Below, one piece after another: positions 6,327 to 14,900 of a stretch of 19,459 bases of DNA. Both the position numbers and the translations under genes were made by a program. Each line of letters opens with the position of its first letter. The first letter of the stretch is position 1. Below the pieces are notes generated by a model. It was not told where the DNA came from. It was given only the letters and a program-made list of their open reading frames with translations, and searched no databases. This stretch comes from an uncultured Muribaculaceae bacterium (lineage in GTDB: Bacteria > Bacteroidota > Bacteroidia > Bacteroidales > Muribaculaceae): contig CAJTJV010000042.1 in assembly GCA_910576775.1 (NCBI GenBank), forward strand, positions 1 to 19,459, written 5' to 3'.

Positions 6327-7460
6327 ATGCATTATTTTCTTATTGCCGGTGAGCCTTCGGGCGATCTGCATGCAAGTCATCTTATACAGTATCTCAAGAA
6401 AATAGATACCAAGGCAGTCATCACTTTCATAGGCGGTGATAAAATGAAGGCTGCTTCCGGAGAAGAACCTGTGATACATTGTTCGGAAATGGCTTTTATG
6501 GGTTTCAGTGAGGTTATAAGGAATTTCGATGCCGTCATGTCGAATATGTCGAAGGCCAAAAGAGCCTTGGAGATGGCATTGCCGGATGCGCTGATTCTTA
6601 TAGATTATCCGTCATTCAATCTCAAGATAGCCGCAAAGGCAAAGAAGCTCGGAATACCGGTTTTCTACTATATATCTCCCAAGATTTGGGCGTGGAAAAA
6701 GTGGCGTGTACACGACATACGCCGGCTTGTTAAAAGAATGTTCTCCATTTTGCCTTTTGAACCGCAGTTTTATAAGGAAAACAAATTCAGTTCAATCTAT
6801 GTAGGCAACCCGTCTGTCGCCGAGGTCGACAATGATTTGCAGCATATTCTGCCAAGAAAGGAATTCCTTGAAAAATACAGATTGCGCGACAGACAGCTCA
6901 TTGCAATAATGCCCGGAAGCCGTAAGGGTGAGATAAGGAATAATCTTCCCGTCATGCGTCTGGCAGCCGATAGATTCCCGCAATATAGAGGTGTGATAAT
7001 AGGAGCGCCCGGTATAAGTGATGAATTCTATGAACAGAATGGTGGAATAAGGATGCCGGTTATAAGAGACAGATCGGCCGTATGTGTACTGGCACATTGC
7101 CGTGCCGCGCTTGTAACATCCGGAACTGCAACACTTGAGACAGCTCTTGCAGGTATTCCGCAGGTAGTATGTTATAGAGCCAATGGAGCCAGAATTTCAT
7201 ATGATATTATGAAAAAAATACTGAGCGTGAATTATGTATCGCTGCCGAATCTCATAGCCGGAGAAGAAATTGTGCCTGAAATGCTCGTGCATATGTGTAC
7301 TCCCGATCTGGTTGCCGACAAACTCGGGGTTCTTCTGCGTGATACTCCCGAGCGCGAGGCTCAGATTGAAGGATATAAAAAAATCCGCGACATTCTCGGA
7401 ACAGGTAACGCTCCCGAGAATGCCGCCCGCATAATAGTGGATGATCTGAAAGACGTGTAA
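6327..7460 (+). CDS. lpxB: Lipid-A-disaccharide synthase
   Basis: A 377-residue GT19 glycosyltransferase that joins UDP-2,3-diacylglucosamine and lipid X to form the disaccharide core of lipid A at the inner face of the inner membrane. The N-terminal GEPSGDLHAS (residues 8-17), PKIWAWKKWR, the nucleotide-sugar loop MPGSRKGEIRNN and the late SGTATLETALAG are the family's hallmarks, and the length is typical. The ATG at 6327, two bases after the tadA stop, is preferred because it starts directly at the first strand; an in-frame ATG at 6264 lies inside tadA. The gene shows that the host has a Gram-negative outer membrane. It is the last gene of the rnz-tadA-lpxB unit, with a convergent gene 3 bp past the stop and no room for a classical terminator between them. 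Confidence 0.95.
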   Translation: MHYFLIAGEPSGDLHASHLIQYLKKIDTKAVITFIGGDKMKAASGEEPVIHCSEMAFMGFSEVIRNFDAVMSNMSKAKRALEMALPDALILIDYPSFNLKIAAKAKKLGIPVFYYISPKIWAWKKWRVHDIRRLVKRMFSILPFEPQFYKENKFSSIYVGNPSVAEVDNDLQHILPRKEFLEKYRLRDRQLIAIMPGSRKGEIRNNLPVMRLAADRFPQYRGVIIGAPGISDEFYEQNGGIRMPVIRDRSAVCVLAHCRAALVTSGTATLETALAGIPQVVCYRANGARISYDIMKKILSVNYVSLPNLIAGEEIVPEMLVHMCTPDLVADKLGVLLRDTPEREAQIEGYKKIRDILGTGNAPENAARIIVDDLKDV

Positions 7461-7463
7461 ATT

Positions 7464-8435
7464 CTATTTTACCTTTTTATAGATAAACAGTTCGTGGATT
7501 TCGCCGGTATAACCTTCGGATGTGATAGGTCCCTGGCTCATGCCTAATACAATTGTAGTGCCGCGGTTATTGAGTACAACAAGGTCATCGTTTACAGGAT
7601 CGATGGCAAGACCCTCAATTTCGCCGGCACGCTTGAAATCGTGCATTGTGCGCAAATGTTCAACCTTTCCCGCTATGGCTCCGCCTGCAATAAGACCTCT
7701 GCGCATCACCGGTTTGCCGTTTTCGTCCAGCTTTACACTGAAAGGCGTGTCTTTTACAACTTCCTCTCCCTCAACAAGCCCGGTATAAGGCACATTTTCG
7801 ATTGAAGCCGTATAAAGGTTGTCGGGAAGATTGTAGGCTGCCTCTCCGTCGTCGCACGAAAAAATAATCTTACTGTCCGCGATGAAAATTCCCTGGCACC
7901 AGTAGGGTGTCGGCGCACACTGCATTTTTGTGTGATATTCTCCTGTGGCGAGATTATAACAGTATACATATCGGCTGTCTACCCAGTCCGACATCCATAC
8001 CATGTTTCGTTCCCTGTCGACTGCAATACCCGACACCTCCACCTGTCCGCTTTCGGGACGCCACGGAAGGTCGCGTTTCCATTCGAGAGTGTTGGCATCG
8101 TAGATAGATACGGCTATATTGTAGCCTCGACCGTATTCGAATTTTTCTATGCCGCAGTATATCTCGCCGTTCCAGACGTCGATGTCACCGAAATGATTGG
8201 CGATTTCAGGATGCCGGAATGGCTGGAGATTTTTGGCCACTATATTTCCTTCCTTGTCGTATTTGTAGAGGCCGCGGGTATCGGAAACATAATAGAAAGA
8301 GGAATCTATCGCTATTCCCTGCCGCCCTTCCACGGGTATGATTCTTTTGAGTTCATATTCACAGCCAAGATTCCGGGCATTGATGCCGGAAACAAAAGCT
8401 GTGGCTAAAAATAAGCTTATTGTAAGTTTTTTCAT
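7464..8435 (-). CDS. Secreted beta-propeller protein (SdiA-regulated/SMP-30-like), function unknown
   Basis: A 323-residue protein with a signal peptide (MKKLTISLFLATAFVSGINA) and no lipobox, so it is probably periplasmic or secreted. The body is a series of blade-like repeats: GIAIDSSFYYVSDTRGLYKYD, HFGDIDVWNGEIYCG, SGIAVDRERNMVWMSDW, QGIFIADSKIIFSCDD and EIEGLAIDPVNDDLVVLNN. Each has the hydrophobic/Asp pattern of NHL- or SMP-30-type propellers. The last blade (EIEGLAIDP) resembles SdiA-regulated family propellers. Conserved metal ligands cannot be assigned, so no enzymatic activity is claimed. The start is the MKK ATG at 8435; 15 further codons upstream are open but would place the signal peptide internally. 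The gene runs toward lpxB and is divergent from the DXS-family gene, with a promoter-like TATATTTG 42 bp upstream. Confidence 0.75.
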   Translation of the reverse strand: MKKLTISLFLATAFVSGINARNLGCEYELKRIIPVEGRQGIAIDSSFYYVSDTRGLYKYDKEGNIVAKNLQPFRHPEIANHFGDIDVWNGEIYCGIEKFEYGRGYNIAVSIYDANTLEWKRDLPWRPESGQVEVSGIAVDRERNMVWMSDWVDSRYVYCYNLATGEYHTKMQCAPTPYWCQGIFIADSKIIFSCDDGEAAYNLPDNLYTASIENVPYTGLVEGEEVVKDTPFSVKLDENGKPVMRRGLIAGGAIAGKVEHLRTMHDFKRAGEIEGLAIDPVNDDLVVLNNRGTTIVLGMSQGPITSEGYTGEIHELFIYKKVK

Positions 8436-8477
8436 GGGTTCATATTTGGCAGTATTCAATAGTGTGATTATTATATG

Positions 8478-8485
8478 CAAATATA
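8478..8485 (-). promoter_or_regulatory. -7 box of the beta-propeller gene promoter
   Basis: Read on the minus strand this is TATATTTG, matching TAnnTTTG. A TTG lies 15 nt upstream on that strand, which is closer than ideal. The leader to the ATG would be about 40 nt. Confidence 0.45.
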
Positions 8486-8507
8486 GGGACTTTTCCGAAA
8501 CAATACT

Positions 8508-8515
8508 TAAATTTG
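8508..8515 (+). promoter_or_regulatory. -7 box of the DXS-family gene promoter
   Basis: TAAATTTG matches TAnnTTTG, about 35 bp before the ATG at 8551. No clear -33 TTTG is visible at the right distance. The region 8436-8550 thus holds divergent promoters. Confidence 0.4.
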
Positions 8516-8550
8516 TACCGTTTACAATTAAGTTTCAATAACCGGAATAT

Positions 8551-10338
8551 ATGGATACTATAAATCTTGGATCAATACATTCTCCCGCCGATATACGAAA
8601 AATGAATATGGATGAGCTTAAAGCTCTCGCGGCCGAAATGCGTTCGGCACTGATTCATAAATTATCCGCTACCGGCGGCCATGTGGGTCCCAATCTCGGT
8701 ATGGTGGAGGCGACTGTTGCGCTTCATTATGTTTTCGATACACCGAAAGACAAGATAATTTATGATGTATCGCATCAGAGCTATGCGCATAAGATGCTTA
8801 CAGGGCGTATGGAAGCTTTTATTTCGCCCGAACACTATAAGGATGTGACGGGATATACCGACCCTGACGAAAGTCCGGATTTTGACATGTTTTCTGTCGG
8901 CCATACATCTACGGCAATCGCGCTTGCTGCCGGAATCGCTAAAGCCCGCGACCTGAATGATGGAAAAGAAAACATCATCGCCGTATGTGGTGATGGTGCT
9001 CTTGGTGGAGGTGAAGCTCTCGAAGGCTTGAATTTCGGAGCGACACTCGGCAGTAATTTCATAGTCGTGATAAACGACAACGATATGAGTATAGCCCACA
9101 ACCATGGAGGCCTGTATGCCGATCTACGGTTGCTCAGAAACTCCAACGGTACCGCCGAACCAAATATCTTCCGTTCCTTTGGATATAGCTACAGGTATGT
9201 GCATTACGGCAACAACATTGAAAGTCTTATAAAAGCATTTCAATCTGTCAAGGATATAGACCATCCGGTAGTGGTACACATAAATACCATGAAAGGTATG
9301 GGGCTTCCGGTAGCGGAGGCAAATAAGGAAGCATTTCATTATACCGCGCCTTTCGATCCCAAGACAGGTGCAAATATTTGTCGGGAGTCTGCCGGAACCG
9401 CACCCGAGACATATCAGGATATTTTTGCGGACCATATACTGATGCTGATGAAGGAAAACAAAGATATCGCTGTTCTCAATGCCGGTACTCCGGGAGCCGT
9501 AGGCTTCACGCCGGACAAACGTAGGGAGGCCGGCGACAGATTCATTGATGTAGGTATTGCCGAGCAAATGTGTGTGGCTATGGCTTCGGGTATGGCAAAA
9601 GCAGGATGTAGACCTGTAATGGCTGTTGTATCATCATTCCTCCAGCGTGCCTACGACCAGCTGAGCCAGGATGTGGCAATTAACAATCAGCCTGCCGTCT
9701 TCAATATATTTTATGGAGGTGCCGAATCCATGACAGACAAAACTCACCTCGGATTTTTTGATATAGCGATCATTTCCAATATACCTCGCTTCAATTATCT
9801 CACACCGACATGTCGCGAAGAGTATATAGCCATGCTCGACTGGGCGATACGTCAGCGAGAGATGCCGGTTGCCGTAAGGGTTCCTGCCGGTGCAGTGGTT
9901 TCAAATCAGGATTGTGAGCTTATCGATGACTATTCCCGTCCGGAGTACGAAGTGGTTCGTAAAGGAAATAAGGTAGCTCTTATAGGTGTCGGAAGCATGT
10001 TCCCGCGCATGGCTGAAGCTGCCGATATTCTTGCCGCCAATAGTGTGGGGGTGACCCTCATAAATCCAAGAAGCGTTACATATCTCGATACCGCCACATT
10101 AAGCACTCTTTCTTCCTGTGATATTGTAATAACGGCCGAAGACGGAATCGTCGACGGTGGTTTCGGTCAGAAGATAGCCGCTTTTTTTGCTCAGCCAGGA
10201 GCTTCCGCAACTCCCAAGGTGGAATGCCTCGGCCTCCCGAAAGAATTCATCGACCGTTACAACCCTTCCGACCTTCTCGCGCAGTGCGGGCTCGAACCGC
10301 GACAGATTGCCGAAAGGGCGATGGGTGCCATAAAATAA
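8551..10338 (+). CDS. DXS-family thiamine-diphosphate enzyme (1-deoxy-D-xylulose-5-phosphate synthase-like)
   Basis: A 595-residue member of the DXS/transketolase superfamily with a clear DXS layout: GGHVGPNLG (His44, equivalent to E. coli His49), YDVSHQSYAHKMLTGR, the ThDP motif GDG(147-149)...NDN(175-177), IAEQ with Glu338 (equivalent to Glu370), SFLQRAYDQ and THLG with His399 (His431). It would be auto-named dxs. However, aligned by hand to E. coli DXS, the substrate-side residues Tyr392, Arg420, Asp427 and Arg478 are replaced by Val360, Tyr388, Thr395 and Ala445. The ~40-residue loop after MSI.N.G is also missing, which explains the short length. DXS makes the first MEP-pathway intermediate from pyruvate and glyceraldehyde-3-phosphate. 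Here the acceptor may differ. It is a monocistronic gene closed by a strong terminator. Confidence 0.8.
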   Translation: MDTINLGSIHSPADIRKMNMDELKALAAEMRSALIHKLSATGGHVGPNLGMVEATVALHYVFDTPKDKIIYDVSHQSYAHKMLTGRMEAFISPEHYKDVTGYTDPDESPDFDMFSVGHTSTAIALAAGIAKARDLNDGKENIIAVCGDGALGGGEALEGLNFGATLGSNFIVVINDNDMSIAHNHGGLYADLRLLRNSNGTAEPNIFRSFGYSYRYVHYGNNIESLIKAFQSVKDIDHPVVVHINTMKGMGLPVAEANKEAFHYTAPFDPKTGANICRESAGTAPETYQDIFADHILMLMKENKDIAVLNAGTPGAVGFTPDKRREAGDRFIDVGIAEQMCVAMASGMAKAGCRPVMAVVSSFLQRAYDQLSQDVAINNQPAVFNIFYGGAESMTDKTHLGFFDIAIISNIPRFNYLTPTCREEYIAMLDWAIRQREMPVAVRVPAGAVVSNQDCELIDDYSRPEYEVVRKGNKVALIGVGSMFPRMAEAADILAANSVGVTLINPRSVTYLDTATLSTLSSCDIVITAEDGIVDGGFGQKIAAFFAQPGASATPKVECLGLPKEFIDRYNPSDLLAQCGLEPRQIAERAMGAIK

Positions 10339-10356
10339 TAAAGAAGAATTTTAAGG

Positions 10357-10388
10357 CGGGTCTTGGCTAAAACAAGACCCGTTTTTTT
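10357..10388 (+). terminator. Strong intrinsic terminator after the DXS-family gene
   Basis: CGGGTCTTG (10357-10365), a 7-nt loop, and CAAGACCCG (10373-10381), 9 perfect base pairs, are followed by seven T. It ends 13 nt before the start codon of the next gene. Confidence 0.93.
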
Positions 10389-10401
10389 GTGTTTGTTCAG
10401 T

Positions 10402-11637
10402 ATGGACAGTTCAAAACAAACACCCGATACAGGTAAGTCCAAACTGGAAATCAGTTTGGCGCATAACAGACGATATTATGCATTTCTGGTATTCTATCTC
10501 GTCGTATTGAGCGCTCTCGGCTCATTTGTTAACGACATGTATTCGCCGGCGCTACCGGCCATGTGTCATTTTTTCGGTTGTTCCATATCGCTCGCACAGA
10601 TGGGTTTGTCGACAGGTATGATGGGTCTGGCGACAGGTCAGCTTATCCTCGGTCCTGTCAGCGACCGCGTAGGACGTAAGCCGGTACTTATAGGAGCATT
10701 GCTGTTATTTATTGCCGGGGCTGTAGTGAGTTTGTTATCTCCGGACATACACTTTTTCAACGCATGCCGCTTTATTCAGGGAGTTGGAGCCTCGGGAGGA
10801 TATTTTCTGGCACGAACAATTCCTGCCGACATATATACAGGACGCAATCTTGCCGGACTTATGGCTCTGATAGGCGCCATAAATGGTATAGCACCGGCAT
10901 CGGCTCCGGTTATTGGAGGTGTGACGGCCGATGTATGGGGATGGAAAGGCATTTTTGTTTTGCTCGCAGCTTTTGCGTTTGTGATTCTGTTGTTGTCTCC
11001 GCTGATGAAGGAATCGCTGATGCCTTCGAATCGTGTCCGCGGACCTTTTTCCGCCACCGTCGAAGGGTATAAATCATTGTTGACAAACAAAGCGTTTATG
11101 ACGCATGTATGTCTGAAAGGGACAGCCCTTGGCTTGCTTTTCGCATATATTTCCACTGCTCCTTTTATTCTACAGACACATTACGGTCTTTCGCAGACAC
11201 ACTATGGACTTGTCATAGGTTTCAATTCTATTTTTGTAGCCGCCGGCTCGATGCTTGCGCTAAAATTCCGTCTATTGAAAAATGCGGCTGTAACGGGAGC
11301 CTGGATTATGGCTGTCGGAATAGTGGCGGAAGCTGTCGCGCTCTATTTCATACATAGTATATGGCTGTTTGAGATTCTTATTGTAATAAGTCTTTTCGGA
11401 CTCGGTATGATTTTTACCTCATCCAATACATTGGCAATGAACGAAGGACGTCGAAATGCCGGTGAGGCATCCTCGGTGCTCGGCATAGCCGGATATATAG
11501 TAGGTGCAATAGTCACTCCGCTCGTCGGAATCGGTAATATTCTCCATTCCTCGGCTGTCACTTTCGTCATATTGGTTCTTGTTGTGCTTTTCTTTGCACG
11601 TGCAACAAATCGTATTGCTCCGGATCTCAATAAATGA
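10402..11637 (+). CDS. Bcr/CflA-family MFS drug exporter
   Basis: A 411-residue, 12-segment transporter of the major facilitator superfamily. The first membrane segment is followed by NDMYSPALPAM, a hallmark of the Bcr/CflA (DHA1) group, and the loop between segments 2 and 3 carries motif A, GPVSDRVGRKPVLIG. Motif C-like sequence (GAINGIAPASAPVIGG) lies in segment 5. Members expel drugs or small metabolites by proton antiport in the inner membrane; the substrate cannot be told from sequence. The N terminus (MDSSKQTPDTGKSKLE) is a short cytoplasmic tail. The ATG at 10402 is chosen because an in-frame TTG at 10363 would lie within the terminator stem of the preceding gene. No promoter fits in the 13 bases after that terminator, so either transcription reads through or the promoter overlaps the hairpin. 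Confidence 0.9.
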   Translation: MDSSKQTPDTGKSKLEISLAHNRRYYAFLVFYLVVLSALGSFVNDMYSPALPAMCHFFGCSISLAQMGLSTGMMGLATGQLILGPVSDRVGRKPVLIGALLLFIAGAVVSLLSPDIHFFNACRFIQGVGASGGYFLARTIPADIYTGRNLAGLMALIGAINGIAPASAPVIGGVTADVWGWKGIFVLLAAFAFVILLLSPLMKESLMPSNRVRGPFSATVEGYKSLLTNKAFMTHVCLKGTALGLLFAYISTAPFILQTHYGLSQTHYGLVIGFNSIFVAAGSMLALKFRLLKNAAVTGAWIMAVGIVAEAVALYFIHSIWLFEILIVISLFGLGMIFTSSNTLAMNEGRRNAGEASSVLGIAGYIVGAIVTPLVGIGNILHSSAVTFVILVLVVLFFARATNRIAPDLNK

Positions 11638-11652
11638 AAACATTTATTTGTA

Positions 11653-11686
11653 TTTGCTGGTAATTGAGAAATTATTCATATTTTTG
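11653..11686 (+). promoter_or_regulatory. Promoter of the predicted ncRNA and/or lipoprotein gene
   Basis: TTTG (11653-11656), a 22-nt spacer and TATTTTTG (11679-11686) fit the Bacteroidetes consensus TTTG/TAnnTTTG, with the spacer slightly long. A TTG at 11664-11666 is an alternative upstream element. The predicted start would be around 11692. Confidence 0.6.
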
Positions 11687-11691
11687 CATAA

Positions 11692-11946
11692 ATTATAGTC
11701 ACACAGAGGTGTGGCATTTATCAGAAAGCGTTTTTGCTTGTCCCGGAATGGAAATTTCGCCAAAATTTACTTAATGGAGGGATAGGCAGCCTAAACGTTC
11801 ATGCATGTCTTTATTCCACCCCCGTGCATGCGGGATGTGGCGCTATAATGACATGGCGTGGGGGTGGGCTGTACTGTTTCCATTAAGGTCTTTGGCGAGG
11901 CCTCCATTCCGGCAGTCAGCGAACATCGTCCTGCGCCTTTTGTTTT
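11692..11946 (+). ncRNA. Predicted structured non-coding RNA with 6S-like rod architecture
   Basis: The gap between two genes folds into nested, perfectly complementary helices. P1 CCGGAATGGA (11743-11752) pairs with 11903-11912, P2 TCGCCAAA (11757-11764) with 11891-11898, P3 CTTAATGGA (11770-11778) with 11879-11887, and P5 CCACCCCC (11816-11823) with 11860-11867. Small internal loops separate P1, P2 and P3, and a large asymmetric bubble (11779-11815 against 11868-11878) separates P3 from P5. A closing stem, a large central bubble and an apical stem over ~170 nt are the layout of bacterial 6S RNA. tmRNA, RNase P and SRP signatures are absent. A consensus promoter lies upstream and a T-rich run downstream. 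Ends are approximate: a 5' extension with two small hairpins (CACAC-AGAG-GTGTG at 11700-11713) may be removed. The 6S identity is inference; the structure is seen. Confidence 0.6.
11912..11946 (+). terminator. Possible weak terminator after the structured RNA
   Basis: GCAG (11912-11915) can pair with CTGC (11931-11934), and the run TTTTGTTTT (11938-11946) follows. The stem is short and shares a base with P1, so termination efficiency is doubtful. Confidence 0.35.
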
Positions 11947-11996
11947 ATAAACCATAATAACTGCCAACGAGAGGATGACGTTGCTCTTTCCTTGCT

Positions 11997-14900
11997 ATGG
12001 AAATTCTGAAAAGCGGTCTTTTGCTGTTTATTATTGCAATTATGACAGTTTCTTGCGGAAAAGATAATCCGCCTGAACCTGAGCCTCCCGGTCCTGTCGA
12101 GACTGTTACTCTTAATCTTACCGGTGAAAGTGAGTCAGGTAAAGTAACTCTGTCAAGCGACGCAAGTGTTTTTTCTCTTACTTTTACAAGTTCCGCCAAA
12201 TGGACGATTACGGTGCCCGGAGCCGCATCATGGTGCTCGGTATCGGTAAATGAGGGAGGCGCAGGTGATGCTTTGGTTCAGTTGAAAGTGACAGCCAATG
12301 ATTCCTATGACGAGCGAAACGCCTCTTTGACAATAAAGGCAGGGAATGTATCGAAAACATTTGTTGTCGCACAAAAACAACGAGATGCAATTCTTGTGTC
12401 ATCATCGAAAGTCGAAATAGAGGAAGATGGCGGAACTTTCGATATTGTTGTCAGATCCAATGTGGATGTTAAATACAGTATATCCGGTGGTTCACGATGG
12501 CTTGAGGAAATTCCTGCTGGGCGTTCGCTGAAAGAATCCGTTTATTCCTTCAGGGCTGCGGAAAATGAAAGCGGCAGTTCGCGGGTAGCCGAGATAACAT
12601 TTACAGGTGCAGGATTGACGGAAACCGTGCAAGTGTTACAGATTGGAGGTTCAACTTTATTGCTGACGGAGAGTAAGAAATATGTGCCTGCATCCGGCGG
12701 ACGTTTTTCCGCCGAATTGCGTTCAAACGTCGAATTTACTTATAAGATTGTGGAAGGTTCCGCTTGGTTGCATGAAGATGCTTCGCGGGCTATGTCGTCG
12801 CATACTATATATTTTGTTGCCGATGAGTACACCGACACAGAGGTGGAACGTCAGGCCGTTGTCAGGTTTACATCCTTGGATGGTAAAATATCTTCCGACA
12901 TGCTTGTCATACAGAATTATGCAGGTGCCATAATCATAGGAGAGAAAGAAATTGAATCCGAATGGGGAGAGTCTAAGGTTTATATAGCATATTCGGCAAA
13001 CAGACCGATGGGAATTCGATTGCCATCATGGATCAAGGTCGATGGAGAGCCTTTGCAGTCGCGTGCAATGGTGGCTTACCGTCAGGGCGTTATAATAGCA
13101 GAGAATACCTCGTCGGCACCGAGAACCGGGTCTATTGTGATATATGACAAGGAGAATCCCGAAATATGCGATTCCGTAATAGTCAATCAGAAAGCGTTTG
13201 ATAGCGGTTCAACTTTATTGCTGACGGAGAGTAAAAAGTATCTACCAGCGTCCGGTGGCCGCTTTTCCGCCGAATTGCGTTCAAACGTCGAATTCACCTA
13301 TAAGATTGTGAAAGGTGCCGAATGGTTGCATGAAGATGCTTCGCGGGCTATGTCATTGCATACTATATATTTTGTAGCTGATGAATACTCCGACACAGAG
13401 GTGGAACGTCAGGCCATTATCCGATTCACTTCATTAGATGGTGAAAAGTCTTCCGATATGCTTGTAATTCAGAATTATGCAGGCGCCATAATAATGGGAG
13501 AGAAAGAGATGGATTTAGACTGGCGGCAATCTATTGTTAATATAACATATTCGGCAAACAGACCGATGGGGATGAAATTACCCTCATGGATCAAGGCCGA
13601 CGGAGATCCTGTGCAGTCGCGTGCAATGGTGGCATACCGTCAGAGTGTTGTAATAGCGGAGAATACCTCGTCGGTACCCAGAACAGGATCTATTGTGATA
13701 TATGACAAGGAAAATCCCGAGATATGTGATTCTGTAATCGTCACTCAGAAAGCATTTAATAGCGACCCGTCAATAATGGTGACGGAAAGCAAGAAATATG
13801 TGCCTGCGTCCGGTGGCCGCTTTTCCGCCGAATTACATTCAAATGTCGAATTCACCTATAAGATTGTGGAAGGTGCCGAGTGGTTGCATGAAGAGGCTTC
13901 ACGAACCATGATTTCACACACTATATATTTTATAGCCGATGAGTACACTGATACAGAGGTTGAGCGTCAGGGAATTATCCGATTCACCTCTCTTGACGGT
14001 AAGATGTCGTCCGATATGCTTGTCATCCAAAATTATGCCGGTGCTATAATAATGGGGGAAAAAGAAATTGAGGTTGATTGTGTAAAGACTAAAGCTACAG
14101 TGGCTTATTCGGCTAACAGACCTATGGGAATTCGATTGCCGTACTGGATCAAGGCTGACGGAGAGCCTGTTCAGTCACGAGCGATGGTGGAATACCGTCA
14201 GAATGTGGAGATTGACGATAATCTATCGTCGGAATCCAGAACAGGATTTATTGTGATATATGACAAAGAGAATCCTGAAATTTGTGATTCGGTGACAGTC
14301 ACTCAGAAACCTGTCCGGTATTCTGTATCGACAAGTCTCGCCGTCGGCGATTTCGAAGATGCCCGAAGCCATACATTTACCATAGATGTGGAAAGTCCTA
14401 TAGCAGTATCTTTTAATGTTTCGAAACCGTTGGAAAAGATAGGAGACAATACATTCAGAATGCCTGCTAATTATGAAAAAGGTTGTGCCGGTATGGCATC
14501 GGTGGGCATTGAAATAGGTACAAATCCTGTTGAAAGAATATATGTCAATTATACGCAGCCTAAAGTAGATGGAATAGATATGGAATTTTTCAACATTCAG
14601 AGTGAAGGAGGGGAAATTTCCGTAGATATTTCCAACAATACCGATATTGAATACTCCTGTGATTCTGAATGGATTTCACTAAAAAACAAAAATATTTCCG
14701 AAAAAGGTTTTTCCGTCGATTCCTGGATATTCACAGTCGATAAAAATACAGGGGATGAACGCAAGGCTTATATTACCTTCTCTGCCGGCAATTTCTGGAA
14801 AGGTGCTGTGACGGTTTCTCAAATCGGTGTTTTACAACCTACAATACCCGTATCTGTCGAAATAAGCGAGGAAGGTTCTCTTGAAACAGCTGTCGGAGAC

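Noticed and set aside
10363..10401. Earlier TTG start for the MFS exporter
   Set aside because: It would begin inside the terminator stem and add residues translated from the T-run, with no family match.
11843..11849. TATAAT resembling a -10 box
   Set aside because: It lies in the apical loop of the structured RNA and Bacteroidetes do not use this -10 consensus; no -35 is present.
11638..11996. Mobile element or attachment site in the gap before the lipoprotein gene
   Set aside because: The inverted repeats here are nested helices of one RNA fold, with no transposase remnant and no flanking target duplication.
12648..14321. Tandem repeats as a CRISPR array
   Set aside because: The 558-bp period is in frame within a protein gene and has no short repeat/spacer pattern; no CRISPR array is seen anywhere in the window.
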